From the NCBI GenBank assembly GCA_947468985.1, contig CANINJ010000033.1, forward strand, positions 1-11,672: 11,672 nucleotides of DNA, written 5' to 3'. Shown here piece by piece: positions 1 to 7,624 of the stretch. The DNA is from Bacteroidota bacterium (lineage in GTDB: Bacteria; Bacteroidota; Bacteroidia; Flavobacteriales; Flavobacteriaceae). Positions within the stretch are counted from its first letter, which is position 1; every line of letters starts with the position of its first letter. Below the pieces are notes generated by a model that made no database searches, was not told the origin of the DNA, and worked only from the letters and a program-made list of their open reading frames with translations. Position numbers and translations under genes: made by a program.

Positions 1-2
1 AA

Positions 3-1298
<1,296 letters not shown>

Positions 1299-1319
1299 TT
1301 TATTCTACATAAATTCCAG

Positions 1320-1358
1320 ACGTCCAACGAGTAGAAATGCTTATTGGACGTTTTTTTT
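1320..1358 (+). terminator. Rho-independent terminator of eno
   Basis: A perfect 8-bp inverted repeat, ACGTCCAA (1320-1327) with TTGGACGT (1344-1351), encloses a 16-nt loop and runs into eight consecutive Ts (1351-1358). It begins 22 bp after the eno stop codon. The stem has four G-C pairs in a very AT-rich background. Confidence 0.85.
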
Positions 1359-1465
1359 GTCTTAATTTTTGAGATAATATAGATATGTATATCAATTGTA
1401 CAATTTTTATACTTAATTTAACGAAATCGTTAGCGTATTTATTTTATAATTAATATGAAATACCT

Positions 1466-1473
1466 TAATTTTG
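1466..1473 (+). promoter_or_regulatory. Probable Bacteroidota -7 promoter element for gltA
   Basis: TAATTTTG matches the Bacteroidota -7 consensus TAnnTTTG and lies 36 bp before the gltA ATG, which would give a leader of about 30 nt. I see no convincing TTTG box at the usual distance upstream, so support rests on one motif in AT-rich DNA. The rest of the eno-gltA gap (1359-1509) is AT-rich and shows nothing else I can interpret. Confidence 0.45.
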
Positions 1474-1509
1474 TTAATTATAATTTAATAAGATTATTTC
1501 CCACATATT

Positions 1510-2793
1510 ATGTCAAAAATAGCTGTTTTAGAATTAGAAGGTAAAAAATATGAATTTCCAGTAATTGTTGGAAGTGAAAATGAAGTTGCCATCGATATTA
1601 ATAAATTACGTGATTTAACAGGCGCAATCACTTTGGATCCAGGATATAAAAATTCAGGTTCTTGCACAAGTGAAATTACGTACCTTGATGGCGAAGAAGG
1701 AATTTTGCGTTACAGAGGATATTCAATTGAAGATTTAGCGGATAAAGCAAACTTTCTTGAAGTTTCGTACTTATTGATTTTTGGTGAATTGCCAACAAAA
1801 CAAGAGTTAGAGAAATTTGAAACCAACATCAGAAAATATACTTTGGTTAACGAAGAAATGAAAAACATCATTGATGGTTTTCCTAAAACTGCCCATCCAA
1901 TGGGGGTTTTGTCTTCATTAACAAGTGCATTAACAGCATTTAACCCTAAATCGGTGAATGTTGAAAATGAAAAAGAAATGTATGAAGCAGTTTGTAAAAC
2001 AATGGGTAAATTCCTTGTAATTGCAACGTGGACTTACAGAAAAAGCATGGGGTATCCATTGAATTATTACGATAATACACAAGGATATGTTGAGAATTTT
2101 ATGCGTTTGATGTTTGAAATTCCTACAGGTCCTTATACTTCAAATCCAGTTGTAATCAATGCATTGAACAAGTTATTTATTCTTCACGGTGATCACGAAC
2201 AAAACTGTTCAACTTCAACCGTAAGAATGGTAGGTTCTTCTCATGCAGGTTTATTTGCTTCTATTTCCGCAGGAGTTTCTGCACTTTGGGGACCACTTCA
2301 CGGTGGAGCAAACCAAGCTGTTCTGGAAATGTTAGAAGAAATTCAATTGAACGGTGGCGATGCAGATAAATATATGGCGAAAGCCAAAGACAAAGATGAT
2401 CCATTCCGTTTGATGGGTTTTGGTCACAGAGTTTATAAAAACTTTGATCCAAGAGCAAAAATTATCAAAAAAGCTGCCGATGAAGTATTGTCAACTTTAG
2501 GAGTAAACGATCCGATTTTAGCAATTGCAAAAAAATTAGAAGAAGCCGCATTAGTTGATGATTATTTTGTTTCAAGAAAATTATATCCAAATGTAGATTT
2601 CTATTCTGGTATTATTTACCGTGCTTTGGGAATTCCTACAGATATGTTTACCGTTTTATTTGCAATTGGAAGACTTCCTGGTTGGATTGCACAATGGAAA
2701 GAAATGCGCGAAAACAAAGAACCAATTGGTCGTCCAAGACAAGTTTATACGGGACATCCTTTAAGAGATTTCAAATCTATTGATAAAAGATAG
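1510..2793 (+). CDS. gltA: Type II citrate synthase
   Basis: Citrate synthase condenses oxaloacetate and acetyl-CoA to citrate, the entry step of the TCA cycle. The 427-residue length matches the hexameric, NADH-sensitive type II enzymes of Gram-negative bacteria. The catalytic triad is visible: His264 in GPLHGGAN, His306 in GFGHRVY, and Asp363 in NVDFYSG. The conserved HGDHEQN block (226-232) and the C-terminal QVYTGHPLRDF region are intact. The N-terminal extension before about residue 45, with its beta-rich start, also fits type II rather than the shorter type I enzymes. The gene stands alone between the eno terminator and its own terminator at 2815-2844. There is no Shine-Dalgarno sequence before the ATG. 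Identification is firm; allosteric behaviour is inferred from the family only. Confidence 0.97.
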   Translation: MSKIAVLELEGKKYEFPVIVGSENEVAIDINKLRDLTGAITLDPGYKNSGSCTSEITYLDGEEGILRYRGYSIEDLADKANFLEVSYLLIFGELPTKQELEKFETNIRKYTLVNEEMKNIIDGFPKTAHPMGVLSSLTSALTAFNPKSVNVENEKEMYEAVCKTMGKFLVIATWTYRKSMGYPLNYYDNTQGYVENFMRLMFEIPTGPYTSNPVVINALNKLFILHGDHEQNCSTSTVRMVGSSHAGLFASISAGVSALWGPLHGGANQAVLEMLEEIQLNGGDADKYMAKAKDKDDPFRLMGFGHRVYKNFDPRAKIIKKAADEVLSTLGVNDPILAIAKKLEEAALVDDYFVSRKLYPNVDFYSGIIYRALGIPTDMFTVLFAIGRLPGWIAQWKEMRENKEPIGRPRQVYTGHPLRDFKSIDKR

Positions 2794-2814
2794 ATTTTTT
2801 GATTAAAAATTGAG

Positions 2815-2844
2815 AAAGCTTCACTAATTGTGAGGCTTTTTTTT
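2815..2844 (+). terminator. Rho-independent terminator of gltA
   Basis: AAAGCTTCAC (2815-2824) pairs with GTGAGGCTTT (2830-2839) across a 5-nt loop. This is a 10-bp stem with one T-G wobble, and it leads into a run of eight Ts (2837-2844). It lies 22 bp after the gltA stop codon. Confidence 0.88.
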
Positions 2845-2851
2845 ATATTTG
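2844..2851 (+). promoter_or_regulatory. Probable -7 promoter element of the arginine deiminase-family/ctlX unit
   Basis: TATATTTG is an exact match to TAnnTTTG and begins on the last T of the gltA terminator. Initiation about 5 nt downstream would give a leader of about 20 nt before the ATG at 2877. No good upstream TTTG box is visible, because the terminator stem occupies that position. Confidence 0.5.
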
Positions 2852-2876
2852 TAAGTAGTCAAACTAAATTATAATA

Positions 2877-3791
2877 ATGTTGCAACTCAACCTACAAAAC
2901 GAAACATCAAGATTAAGAGCCGTGGTTTTAGGTTCGGCAATAAATAATGGACCAACTCCAAGTATTGAGGAAGCATACGATCCAAAATCATTAGAACATA
3001 TTTTAGCGGGTACGTATCCCGTTGAAGCGGATATGGTTAAAGAAATGGAAGCTTTTAATGCTGTTTTTCAAAAATACAATGTAACCGTTTTTCGTCCAGA
3101 ACAGATTGAAAATTACAATCAAATTTTTGCCCGCGATATCGGTTTTGTAATTGATGATATTTTTATAAAAGCAAATATATTGCCAGATAGAGAACGCGAA
3201 TTGGATGCCATTCAATATGTAATCGATCAAATAAATCCGTTAAAAGTCATTCGTCCTCCAGAAGAAGTTCATATTGAAGGTGGCGATGTAATGCTTTGGA
3301 ATAATTATATTTTCATTGGAACCTATAAAGGCAGCGATTATAAAGATTATATTACGGCAAGAACCAATTGGCAGGGTGTGGAATTTATAAGAAATTTATT
3401 TCCAAACAAAATTGTAAAAGAATTTGATTTGGTGAAATCAAAAATTGAGGCTCGCGATAATGCCTTGCATTTAGATTGTTGTTTCCAGCCAGTAGGCACT
3501 AATAAAGGGGTTATTTACAAAAGTGGTTTCCGTGAAGAATCCGATTATTTGTATCTTTTAAATCTATTTGGAAAGGAAAATCTGTTTCATATAACTAGAG
3601 ATGAAATGTATAATATGAATTCAAATGTTTTTTCTATAGCTCCAGATGTAGTAGTTTCAGAAAGAAATTTCACGAGATTAAATTCTTGGCTAAGAGAAAA
3701 TGGTTTCACCGTTGAAGAAATTCCTTATGCAGAAATAGCAAAACAAGAGGGATTGTTAAGGTGCTCGACGTTGCCGTTGATTAGAGATTAA
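2877..3791 (+). CDS. Arginine deiminase/amidinotransferase-family protein
   Basis: This 304-residue protein belongs to the guanidino-group-modifying superfamily (arginine deiminases, amidinotransferases, dimethylarginine hydrolases), which acts through a cysteine-bound amidino intermediate. Visible family hallmarks are an Arg86-Asp87 pair (in ARDIGF), the HIEGGD block (132-137) supplying the acidic residue Glu134, the catalytic histidine candidate His198 in LHLDCCF, and a C-terminal nucleophile Cys296 in RCSTLPL. No signal peptide is seen, so it is probably cytoplasmic. It lies 58 bp upstream of a second enzyme of the same superfamily (CtlX type) with no terminator between, so co-transcription is likely. 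The exact substrate cannot be read from sequence. Arginine, a methylated arginine, or an amidino transfer are all possible. The superfamily call is strong, the reaction uncertain. Confidence 0.88.
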   Translation: MLQLNLQNETSRLRAVVLGSAINNGPTPSIEEAYDPKSLEHILAGTYPVEADMVKEMEAFNAVFQKYNVTVFRPEQIENYNQIFARDIGFVIDDIFIKANILPDRERELDAIQYVIDQINPLKVIRPPEEVHIEGGDVMLWNNYIFIGTYKGSDYKDYITARTNWQGVEFIRNLFPNKIVKEFDLVKSKIEARDNALHLDCCFQPVGTNKGVIYKSGFREESDYLYLLNLFGKENLFHITRDEMYNMNSNVFSIAPDVVVSERNFTRLNSWLRENGFTVEEIPYAEIAKQEGLLRCSTLPLIRD

Positions 3792-3849
3792 AATTTGTTT
3801 AAAGTCTAATGTTTAAAAGTATTGGACGTAATTATAAAATAGTAAAAAA

Positions 3850-4785
3850 ATGAATCAAACTACCAATTCCATTTTAATGATTCGCCCGGTTGCGTTTCGA
3901 ATGAACGAGCAAACTGCCGTTAATAATTATTACCAAAAAGTGATTGATGGTTTATTGCCAGAAACTGTAAATGCTAAGGCACAGCAAGAATTCGATGTGT
4001 TTGTCGCTAAATTGACAGCTGTTGGTGTAGATGTAATTGTGGTTGAAGACACTTTAAATCCAGATACCCCAGACAGTATTTTTCCGAACAATTGGATTTC
4101 ATTTCATGAAAATGGTGATGTCGCTTTATTTCCAATGTTTGCAGAAAATCGTAGGGAAGAACGTAGGGAAGAAATATTGGATATTTTAGAAGAAAAAGGA
4201 TTCATCATCGAAAACATTGTCGATTATACCTCTGCCGAAGAAGACGGTTATTTCCTTGAAGGTACTGGAAGTATTCTTCTTGACAGAGCCAATGGAAAAG
4301 CATATTGCGCTTTATCTCCAAGGGCTGACGAGGAATTATTCATTGAATTTTGTGAAGATTTCGATTTAAATCCAATTATTTTCGAAGCCTTTCAAACCGT
4401 AAATGGCGAACGAAAATTAATTTATCATACCAATGTAATGATGTGTTTAGGTGAAACCTACGCAGTTATTTGCGCCGATTCAATCGATGATAAAAAAGAG
4501 CGAAAAATGGTTTTGGACAGCCTTAAAGGCGATGAAAAAGAAGTAGTTTTAATTACTGAAGACCAAGTCAATAATTTCGCAGGAAATATGCTCGAAGTAA
4601 AAGGCGCCAACGACCGAAGATATTTGGTAATGAGCACATCGGCACATAAAAGTTTGACTAAAAAACAAGTCGCACAATTAGAAGAACATGTTACTATTTT
4701 GAGCTCAAGCCTTGACACCATTGAAGCTTGTGGTGGCGGAAGCGCTCGTTGTATGATGGCGGAAATTTTCTTGCCAAGAGAGTAA
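3850..4785 (+). CDS. ctlX: Citrulline utilization hydrolase CtlX type (guanidino-modifying superfamily)
   Basis: The 311-residue protein resembles the CtlX group of amidinotransferase-fold hydrolases, named for citrulline utilization. The N-terminal ILMIRPVAFRMNEQTAVNN block (8-26) is characteristic of the group. Further motifs are DSIFPNNW (75-82), which contributes to substrate binding in related enzymes, FLEGTGS (135-141) with the acidic residue Glu137, His193 in YHTNVMM, and Cys301 in the glycine-rich CGGGSARCM motif as probable nucleophile. The active-site set looks complete. It follows another superfamily member by 58 bp without a terminator and probably shares its transcript. It contains a perfect 12-bp tandem repeat (4150-4173) coding for RREERREE. 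The name rests on remembered family similarity; the superfamily is certain, citrulline as substrate is inferred. Confidence 0.87.
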   Translation: MNQTTNSILMIRPVAFRMNEQTAVNNYYQKVIDGLLPETVNAKAQQEFDVFVAKLTAVGVDVIVVEDTLNPDTPDSIFPNNWISFHENGDVALFPMFAENRREERREEILDILEEKGFIIENIVDYTSAEEDGYFLEGTGSILLDRANGKAYCALSPRADEELFIEFCEDFDLNPIIFEAFQTVNGERKLIYHTNVMMCLGETYAVICADSIDDKKERKMVLDSLKGDEKEVVLITEDQVNNFAGNMLEVKGANDRRYLVMSTSAHKSLTKKQVAQLEEHVTILSSSLDTIEACGGGSARCMMAEIFLPRE

Positions 4786-4806
4786 AATAAAAACAACACT
4801 TTTTCG

Positions 4807-4814
4807 TACTTTTG
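4807..4814 (+). promoter_or_regulatory. -7 promoter element abutting the CoA-binding protein gene
   Basis: TACTTTTG matches TAnnTTTG exactly and ends only 4 nt before the ATG at 4819. If used, the transcript would begin at or within a few bases of the start codon, making it leaderless or nearly so. No clear upstream TTTG box is visible at the expected spacing. Confidence 0.5.
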
Positions 4815-4818
4815 TCAA

Positions 4819-5184
4819 ATGAAAAATAAAAAAACGGTAGTACTCGGAGCGTCAACAAAACCTGATAGATATTCCTTTAAAGCAATCACAATGCTTGTCG
4901 AAAAAGGACATACAGTGATCGCAATCGGGCAAAATACTGGCGAAGTTGCAGGTGTGAAAATCTATACAAAAGCCATTCCTTTATCGCAAATCAACACCGT
5001 TTCCCTGTATCTAAACCCAGCCAGACAAAGGGATTATTACAATTATATCGTCGAAGCAAAGCCAAAAAGAGTGATTTTTAATCCCGGAACAGAAAATCTA
5101 GAATTTTATCAATTACTGAAATTGAATAATATAAAGGTAGAAATTGCCTGCACATTGGTTTTATTGACTACCAATCAATATTAG
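4819..5184 (+). CDS. CoA-binding domain (YccU-like Rossmann) protein
   Basis: This is a small 121-residue protein of the CoA_binding_2 family, a single Rossmann fold related to the CoA-binding domain of succinyl-CoA synthetase and acyl-CoA synthetases. The N-terminus has the nucleotide-binding pattern VVLGAS followed by KPDRYSFKA (7-22). Further family features are the hydrophobic core TVIAIG (32-37), IFNPGTEN (86-93) and the terminal EIACTLVLL (108-116). No signal peptide or membrane segment is seen, so it is cytoplasmic. The physiological role of the family is not established. The start is set by the Rossmann first strand beginning at residue 5. It lies 33 bp after ctlX and has its own -7-like motif, so it may be expressed separately. 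The fold call is solid, the function unknown. Confidence 0.85.
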   Translation: MKNKKTVVLGASTKPDRYSFKAITMLVEKGHTVIAIGQNTGEVAGVKIYTKAIPLSQINTVSLYLNPARQRDYYNYIVEAKPKRVIFNPGTENLEFYQLLKLNNIKVEIACTLVLLTTNQY

Positions 5185-5186
5185 TT

Positions 5187-5275
5187 TTTTTAGGAGCTAT
5201 TTCCTGCTGTACGTTGCAATCTTTGCTTTTTAAAGAAAAAAAGCAAAGTATTTCCACTGCCATCAGGGCTAAAAA
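5187..5275. repeat. Structured intergenic element between convergent genes
   Basis: The 91-bp gap between convergent genes (5185-5275) is almost entirely one foldable unit. The ends pair as TTTTTAG (5187-5193) with CTAAAAA (5269-5275), an inner stem pairs TCCTG (5202-5206) with CAGGG (5264-5268, one wobble), and the centre is an 11-bp perfect hairpin CTTTGCTTTTT (5221-5231) with AAAAAGCAAAG (5238-5248) over a 6-nt loop. Neither orientation has a canonical stem followed by a U-tract, though it could end both transcripts. I recall blocks of the type GGAGCTATTTCC-hairpin-GGGCTA at gene ends in Flavobacterium genomes, so a dispersed repeat family is likely. That cannot be confirmed from this single copy. 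Confidence 0.5.
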
Positions 5276-6778
5276 TTAGAACCGCGTTTCAGAAGTTGCA
5301 GGTTTGCTAATCAACAACAATCCAATAAATGTAATAAGTCCGTTGATGATTATTAGTTCATTATCAATTACATAATCCCCTAATAACGCCGCCGAATTGT
5401 AACTTATCAAAAAGCAAATTGCTGGCGATAGCAAACAAATAATTGGAACCAATTTGTCGTGAACGGTTTTTGTTTTCATAAACAATCCAAAACAATATAA
5501 ACCCAAAAGTGGTCCATAAGTATAGGAAGCAATTTTGAAAATCATACTCACCACCGAAGCGTCATTAATTGCATTAAAAATAACGATAACCAAAAACATC
5601 AAAAGCGAAAATCCAATATGAACGAAATGTCTTGTTCTTACCATATTTGCTTTAGCAGCGTTTTCAATTTTGTCCATTCCAAGAAAATCTACACAAAAAG
5701 ATGTCGTTAAAGCCGTCAATGCGGAATCTGTAGTCGCAAATGTAGCGGCTGTTAAACCCAAAAGAAATACAATTGCAGGAATTAAAGTCAAATGATTAAA
5801 AGCAATTTCCGGGAATAATAAATCCGTTCGGGGCTTTCCAGTAATTAAATCGGTAGGAACTGAAATACCATTTTTTTCGGCATAAATATAAAGTAGCGCA
5901 CCAACACTTAAAAAGAAAATATTGATAATCACAAAAATCCCTGTAAACGTGAACATATTTTTTTGGGCTTCACCAATGGTTGCGCAACTCAAATTCTTTT
6001 GCATTAAATCTTGGTCAAGACCTACCATTGCTATGGTTACAAATATTCCTCCTAAAATTTGTTTGATAAAATAAGTCCCTTTCATATAATCATCAAAGAA
6101 AAATATTTTAGAATAATTACTGTTTTTCACTTCCTCAAAAGCTTCAAAAACATTCAGGTTTAGACTGCTGCAAATAAAATATATCGTTAAGAAAACAGAG
6201 GAAACTAAGAATACTGTTTGTAAAGTATCTGTAATGATGATAGTTTTTAAACCACCACGATAGGTATAGGCAAATATTAAAAGTAAAGAAATTAGAACCG
6301 TTGCAGCAAATGGAATATGGTAAAAGTCAAATACATAACGTTGCAAAACGATTACTACCAAATACAATCGGAAAGACGATCCAATAGTTCTGCTAATTAA
6401 AAATATGGAAGCTGCGGTTTTATAGCTAATTGTTCCCAAACGTTGCTCGATATAACTATAAATAGAAGTCAGATTCATTCTGTAATATAAAGGAAGCAAT
6501 ACTTTGGCAATAATTATAAATCCAATGGCGTTCCCTAAAACAAATTGAAAATACTTAAATTGATTTTCGGGATTCCCAACTTCGCCAGGAACCGATATAA
6601 AAGTAACTCCAGAAAGTGCGGTTCCAATCATTCCAAAAGCAACTAAATACCACTTCGAATTTTTATTAGCTTTAAAAAAAGCTTCGTTTCCTGAGTTATT
6701 TTTACTCACAAAATGAGAAATCAAGAATAAAATTCCGAAATATACAATCATTAATGTTATAATAGAGAAAGGTGTCAT
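5276..6778 (-). CDS. Sodium:solute symporter (SSS family)
   Basis: This 500-residue, strongly hydrophobic inner-membrane protein of the solute:sodium symporter family (LeuT-like fold) takes up a small solute using the sodium gradient. Length and roughly 13 hydrophobic segments fit the family. Visible signatures are the first helix (5-23), ALSGVTFISVPG (54-65), TYRGGLKTIIITDTLQTVFLV (172-192), GLDQDLMQKNLSC (253-265), and ATFATTDSALTALT (345-358). The last corresponds to the helix whose Ser/Thr residues help form the Na2 site. Substrate cannot be deduced; known members carry sugars, sialic acid, amino acids or carboxylates, and no catabolic partner is adjacent. The ATG at 6778 begins directly before the first membrane helix. 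It is transcribed alone, towards the structured element at its 3' end and away from the gene at 6939. No convincing promoter was found upstream. Confidence 0.93.
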   Translation of the reverse strand: MTPFSIITLMIVYFGILFLISHFVSKNNSGNEAFFKANKNSKWYLVAFGMIGTALSGVTFISVPGEVGNPENQFKYFQFVLGNAIGFIIIAKVLLPLYYRMNLTSIYSYIEQRLGTISYKTAASIFLISRTIGSSFRLYLVVIVLQRYVFDFYHIPFAATVLISLLLIFAYTYRGGLKTIIITDTLQTVFLVSSVFLTIYFICSSLNLNVFEAFEEVKNSNYSKIFFFDDYMKGTYFIKQILGGIFVTIAMVGLDQDLMQKNLSCATIGEAQKNMFTFTGIFVIINIFFLSVGALLYIYAEKNGISVPTDLITGKPRTDLLFPEIAFNHLTLIPAIVFLLGLTAATFATTDSALTALTTSFCVDFLGMDKIENAAKANMVRTRHFVHIGFSLLMFLVIVIFNAINDASVVSMIFKIASYTYGPLLGLYCFGLFMKTKTVHDKLVPIICLLSPAICFLISYNSAALLGDYVIDNELIIINGLITFIGLLLISKPATSETRF

Positions 6779-6908
6779 AGGATTAATTTTTGTTACAAAT
6801 AACTAATTTTTTTTTAATTTTTTTTAATTTTAACTAAATTATTTAAAGTAATTTTTTTGTTTATGGTTTTAGTTGTAAATAATACGTTAGATGCTATTAA
6901 ATTTATGG

Positions 6909-6916
6909 TACATTTG
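6909..6916 (+). promoter_or_regulatory. -7 promoter element of the beta-barrel protein gene
   Basis: TACATTTG matches TAnnTTTG and ends 22 bp before the ATG at 6939. A weak upstream-box candidate, GTTAG, lies at 6885-6889 with 19-bp spacing. The rest of the divergent gap (6779-6908) is extremely AT-rich, with several T-runs around 6810-6835, and shows no other clear element. Confidence 0.5.
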
Positions 6917-6920
6917 CTTA

Positions 6921-6938
6921 AATTTAAATATTTAAATT
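6921..6938. promoter_or_regulatory. 18-bp perfect palindrome filling the 5' leader of the beta-barrel gene
   Basis: AATTTAAATATTTAAATT is a perfect 18-bp palindrome ending exactly at the base before the ATG at 6939 and starting about where transcription from the TACATTTG element would begin. It could be an operator or a weak RNA hairpin at the start codon. It contains only A and T, so chance is a real alternative. Confidence 0.35.
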
Positions 6939-7511
6939 ATGAAAAAGATTTTACTATTATTAGTATCAATTATTACTATTCAAGGGTTTGCACAAGAAGA
7001 GAAAAAAGAAGAAATTAGAAAATGGACTCTTGGTTTTGGTATCAATTTTATTGATAATTCTGGCACCTTCAACAATCAGTTTTTGAATATGTCAAAACAG
7101 TGGAATTCAATTGCTACAATTTCAAAAGTAAGTGTTGAAAGAACATTGAACGATTTGTTCTCTGCTGAAGCTGCTTTAACAATTAATAGGTTGACTACTG
7201 ATAAGTTACAAAATGGGACTACAATAGTTAGTGACATTAATTACATGGCAATTGATGTAAGTGGTAAATTTTATTTTGATGAATTTATCGTTAAAAAGTC
7301 TAAGATTGATGCTTATATAATTTTAGGAGCTGGTTTAAATTCTGCTAATTCTATTTATAATGGAACTGGAAACTACGGTTTAGGATTTAATTATTGGTTA
7401 GAACCTAATATTGGTTTTCGAGTTCAAACTATTGGAAAATATGCTTTTGAGCAACAAGAAATATGCAACAATCACATTCAGCACAGTGTGGAGTTGATTC
7501 TCAAGTTTTAA
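6939..7511 (+). CDS. Small secreted outer-membrane beta-barrel-like protein
   Basis: The 190-residue protein starts with a clear Sec signal peptide: KK, then a hydrophobic core (4-14), with probable cleavage after Gln19 in GFAQ, a pattern common in Flavobacteria. The mature part shows alternating polar/hydrophobic strands and glycine-aromatic turns (TLGFGINF, YMAIDVSGKFYF, YIILGAGLN, YGLGFNYWLEPNIGFRV). It ends in a strand closing with Phe190, as seen in outer-membrane barrels. This fits a small 8-stranded barrel in the outer membrane. No specific family is recognised and no function is proposed. It is a single-gene unit with its own -7 element and terminator (7517-7539). The barrel call is by pattern only; a periplasmic protein of similar strand content is possible. 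Confidence 0.75.
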   Translation: MKKILLLLVSIITIQGFAQEEKKEEIRKWTLGFGINFIDNSGTFNNQFLNMSKQWNSIATISKVSVERTLNDLFSAEAALTINRLTTDKLQNGTTIVSDINYMAIDVSGKFYFDEFIVKKSKIDAYIILGAGLNSANSIYNGTGNYGLGFNYWLEPNIGFRVQTIGKYAFEQQEICNNHIQHSVELILKF

Positions 7512-7516
7512 TTTTT

Positions 7517-7539
7517 AACCGCCTTAGGGCGGTTTTTTT
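7517..7539 (+). terminator. Rho-independent terminator of the beta-barrel gene
   Basis: AACCGCC (7517-7523) pairs perfectly with GGCGGTT (7528-7534) across a 4-nt loop, followed by Ts to 7539. The 7-bp stem with five G-C pairs starts 5 bp after the stop codon. It isolates the polysaccharide locus from upstream transcription. Confidence 0.92.
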
Positions 7540-7568
7540 ATTTAAGGAAAAAACTATATAAACATAAA

Positions 7569-7600
7569 TTTGTATTATAATTATTTAACGAGTACTTTTG
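7569..7600 (+). promoter_or_regulatory. Bacteroidota-type promoter of the polysaccharide locus
   Basis: TTTG (7569-7572), 20 bp of spacer, then TACTTTTG (7593-7600) match both boxes of the Bacteroidota consensus (-33 TTTG, -7 TAnnTTTG) at a normal distance. Expected initiation near 7605 leaves about 20 nt before the GTG at 7625. It is the best promoter in the window and probably drives the regulator, upxY and, with antitermination, the genes beyond. Confidence 0.75.
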
Positions 7601-7624
7601 TTACTCATTATTGATTTAAATAAA

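Noticed and set aside
3792..3849. Separate promoter for ctlX
   Set aside because: A TTTG at 3794-3797 is present, but no TAnnTTTG match lies at a proper distance. Co-transcription with the upstream gene is simpler.
4458..4799. 113-codon minus-strand open frame opposite ctlX
   Set aside because: It lies almost wholly antisense to a well-supported enzyme gene, has no recognisable domain and no promoter, and looks like a codon-bias shadow.
6804..6835. Repeated T-run/TTAA units in the divergent intergenic region
   Set aside because: Low-complexity AT sequence with irregular units. There are no spacers or conserved repeats, so it is neither CRISPR nor a defined repeat.
7598..7624. Nine-residue N-terminal extension of the regulator from TTG 7598
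   Set aside because: The TTG is part of the -7 promoter box and lies upstream of the expected transcript start. The family N-terminus begins at GTG 7625.
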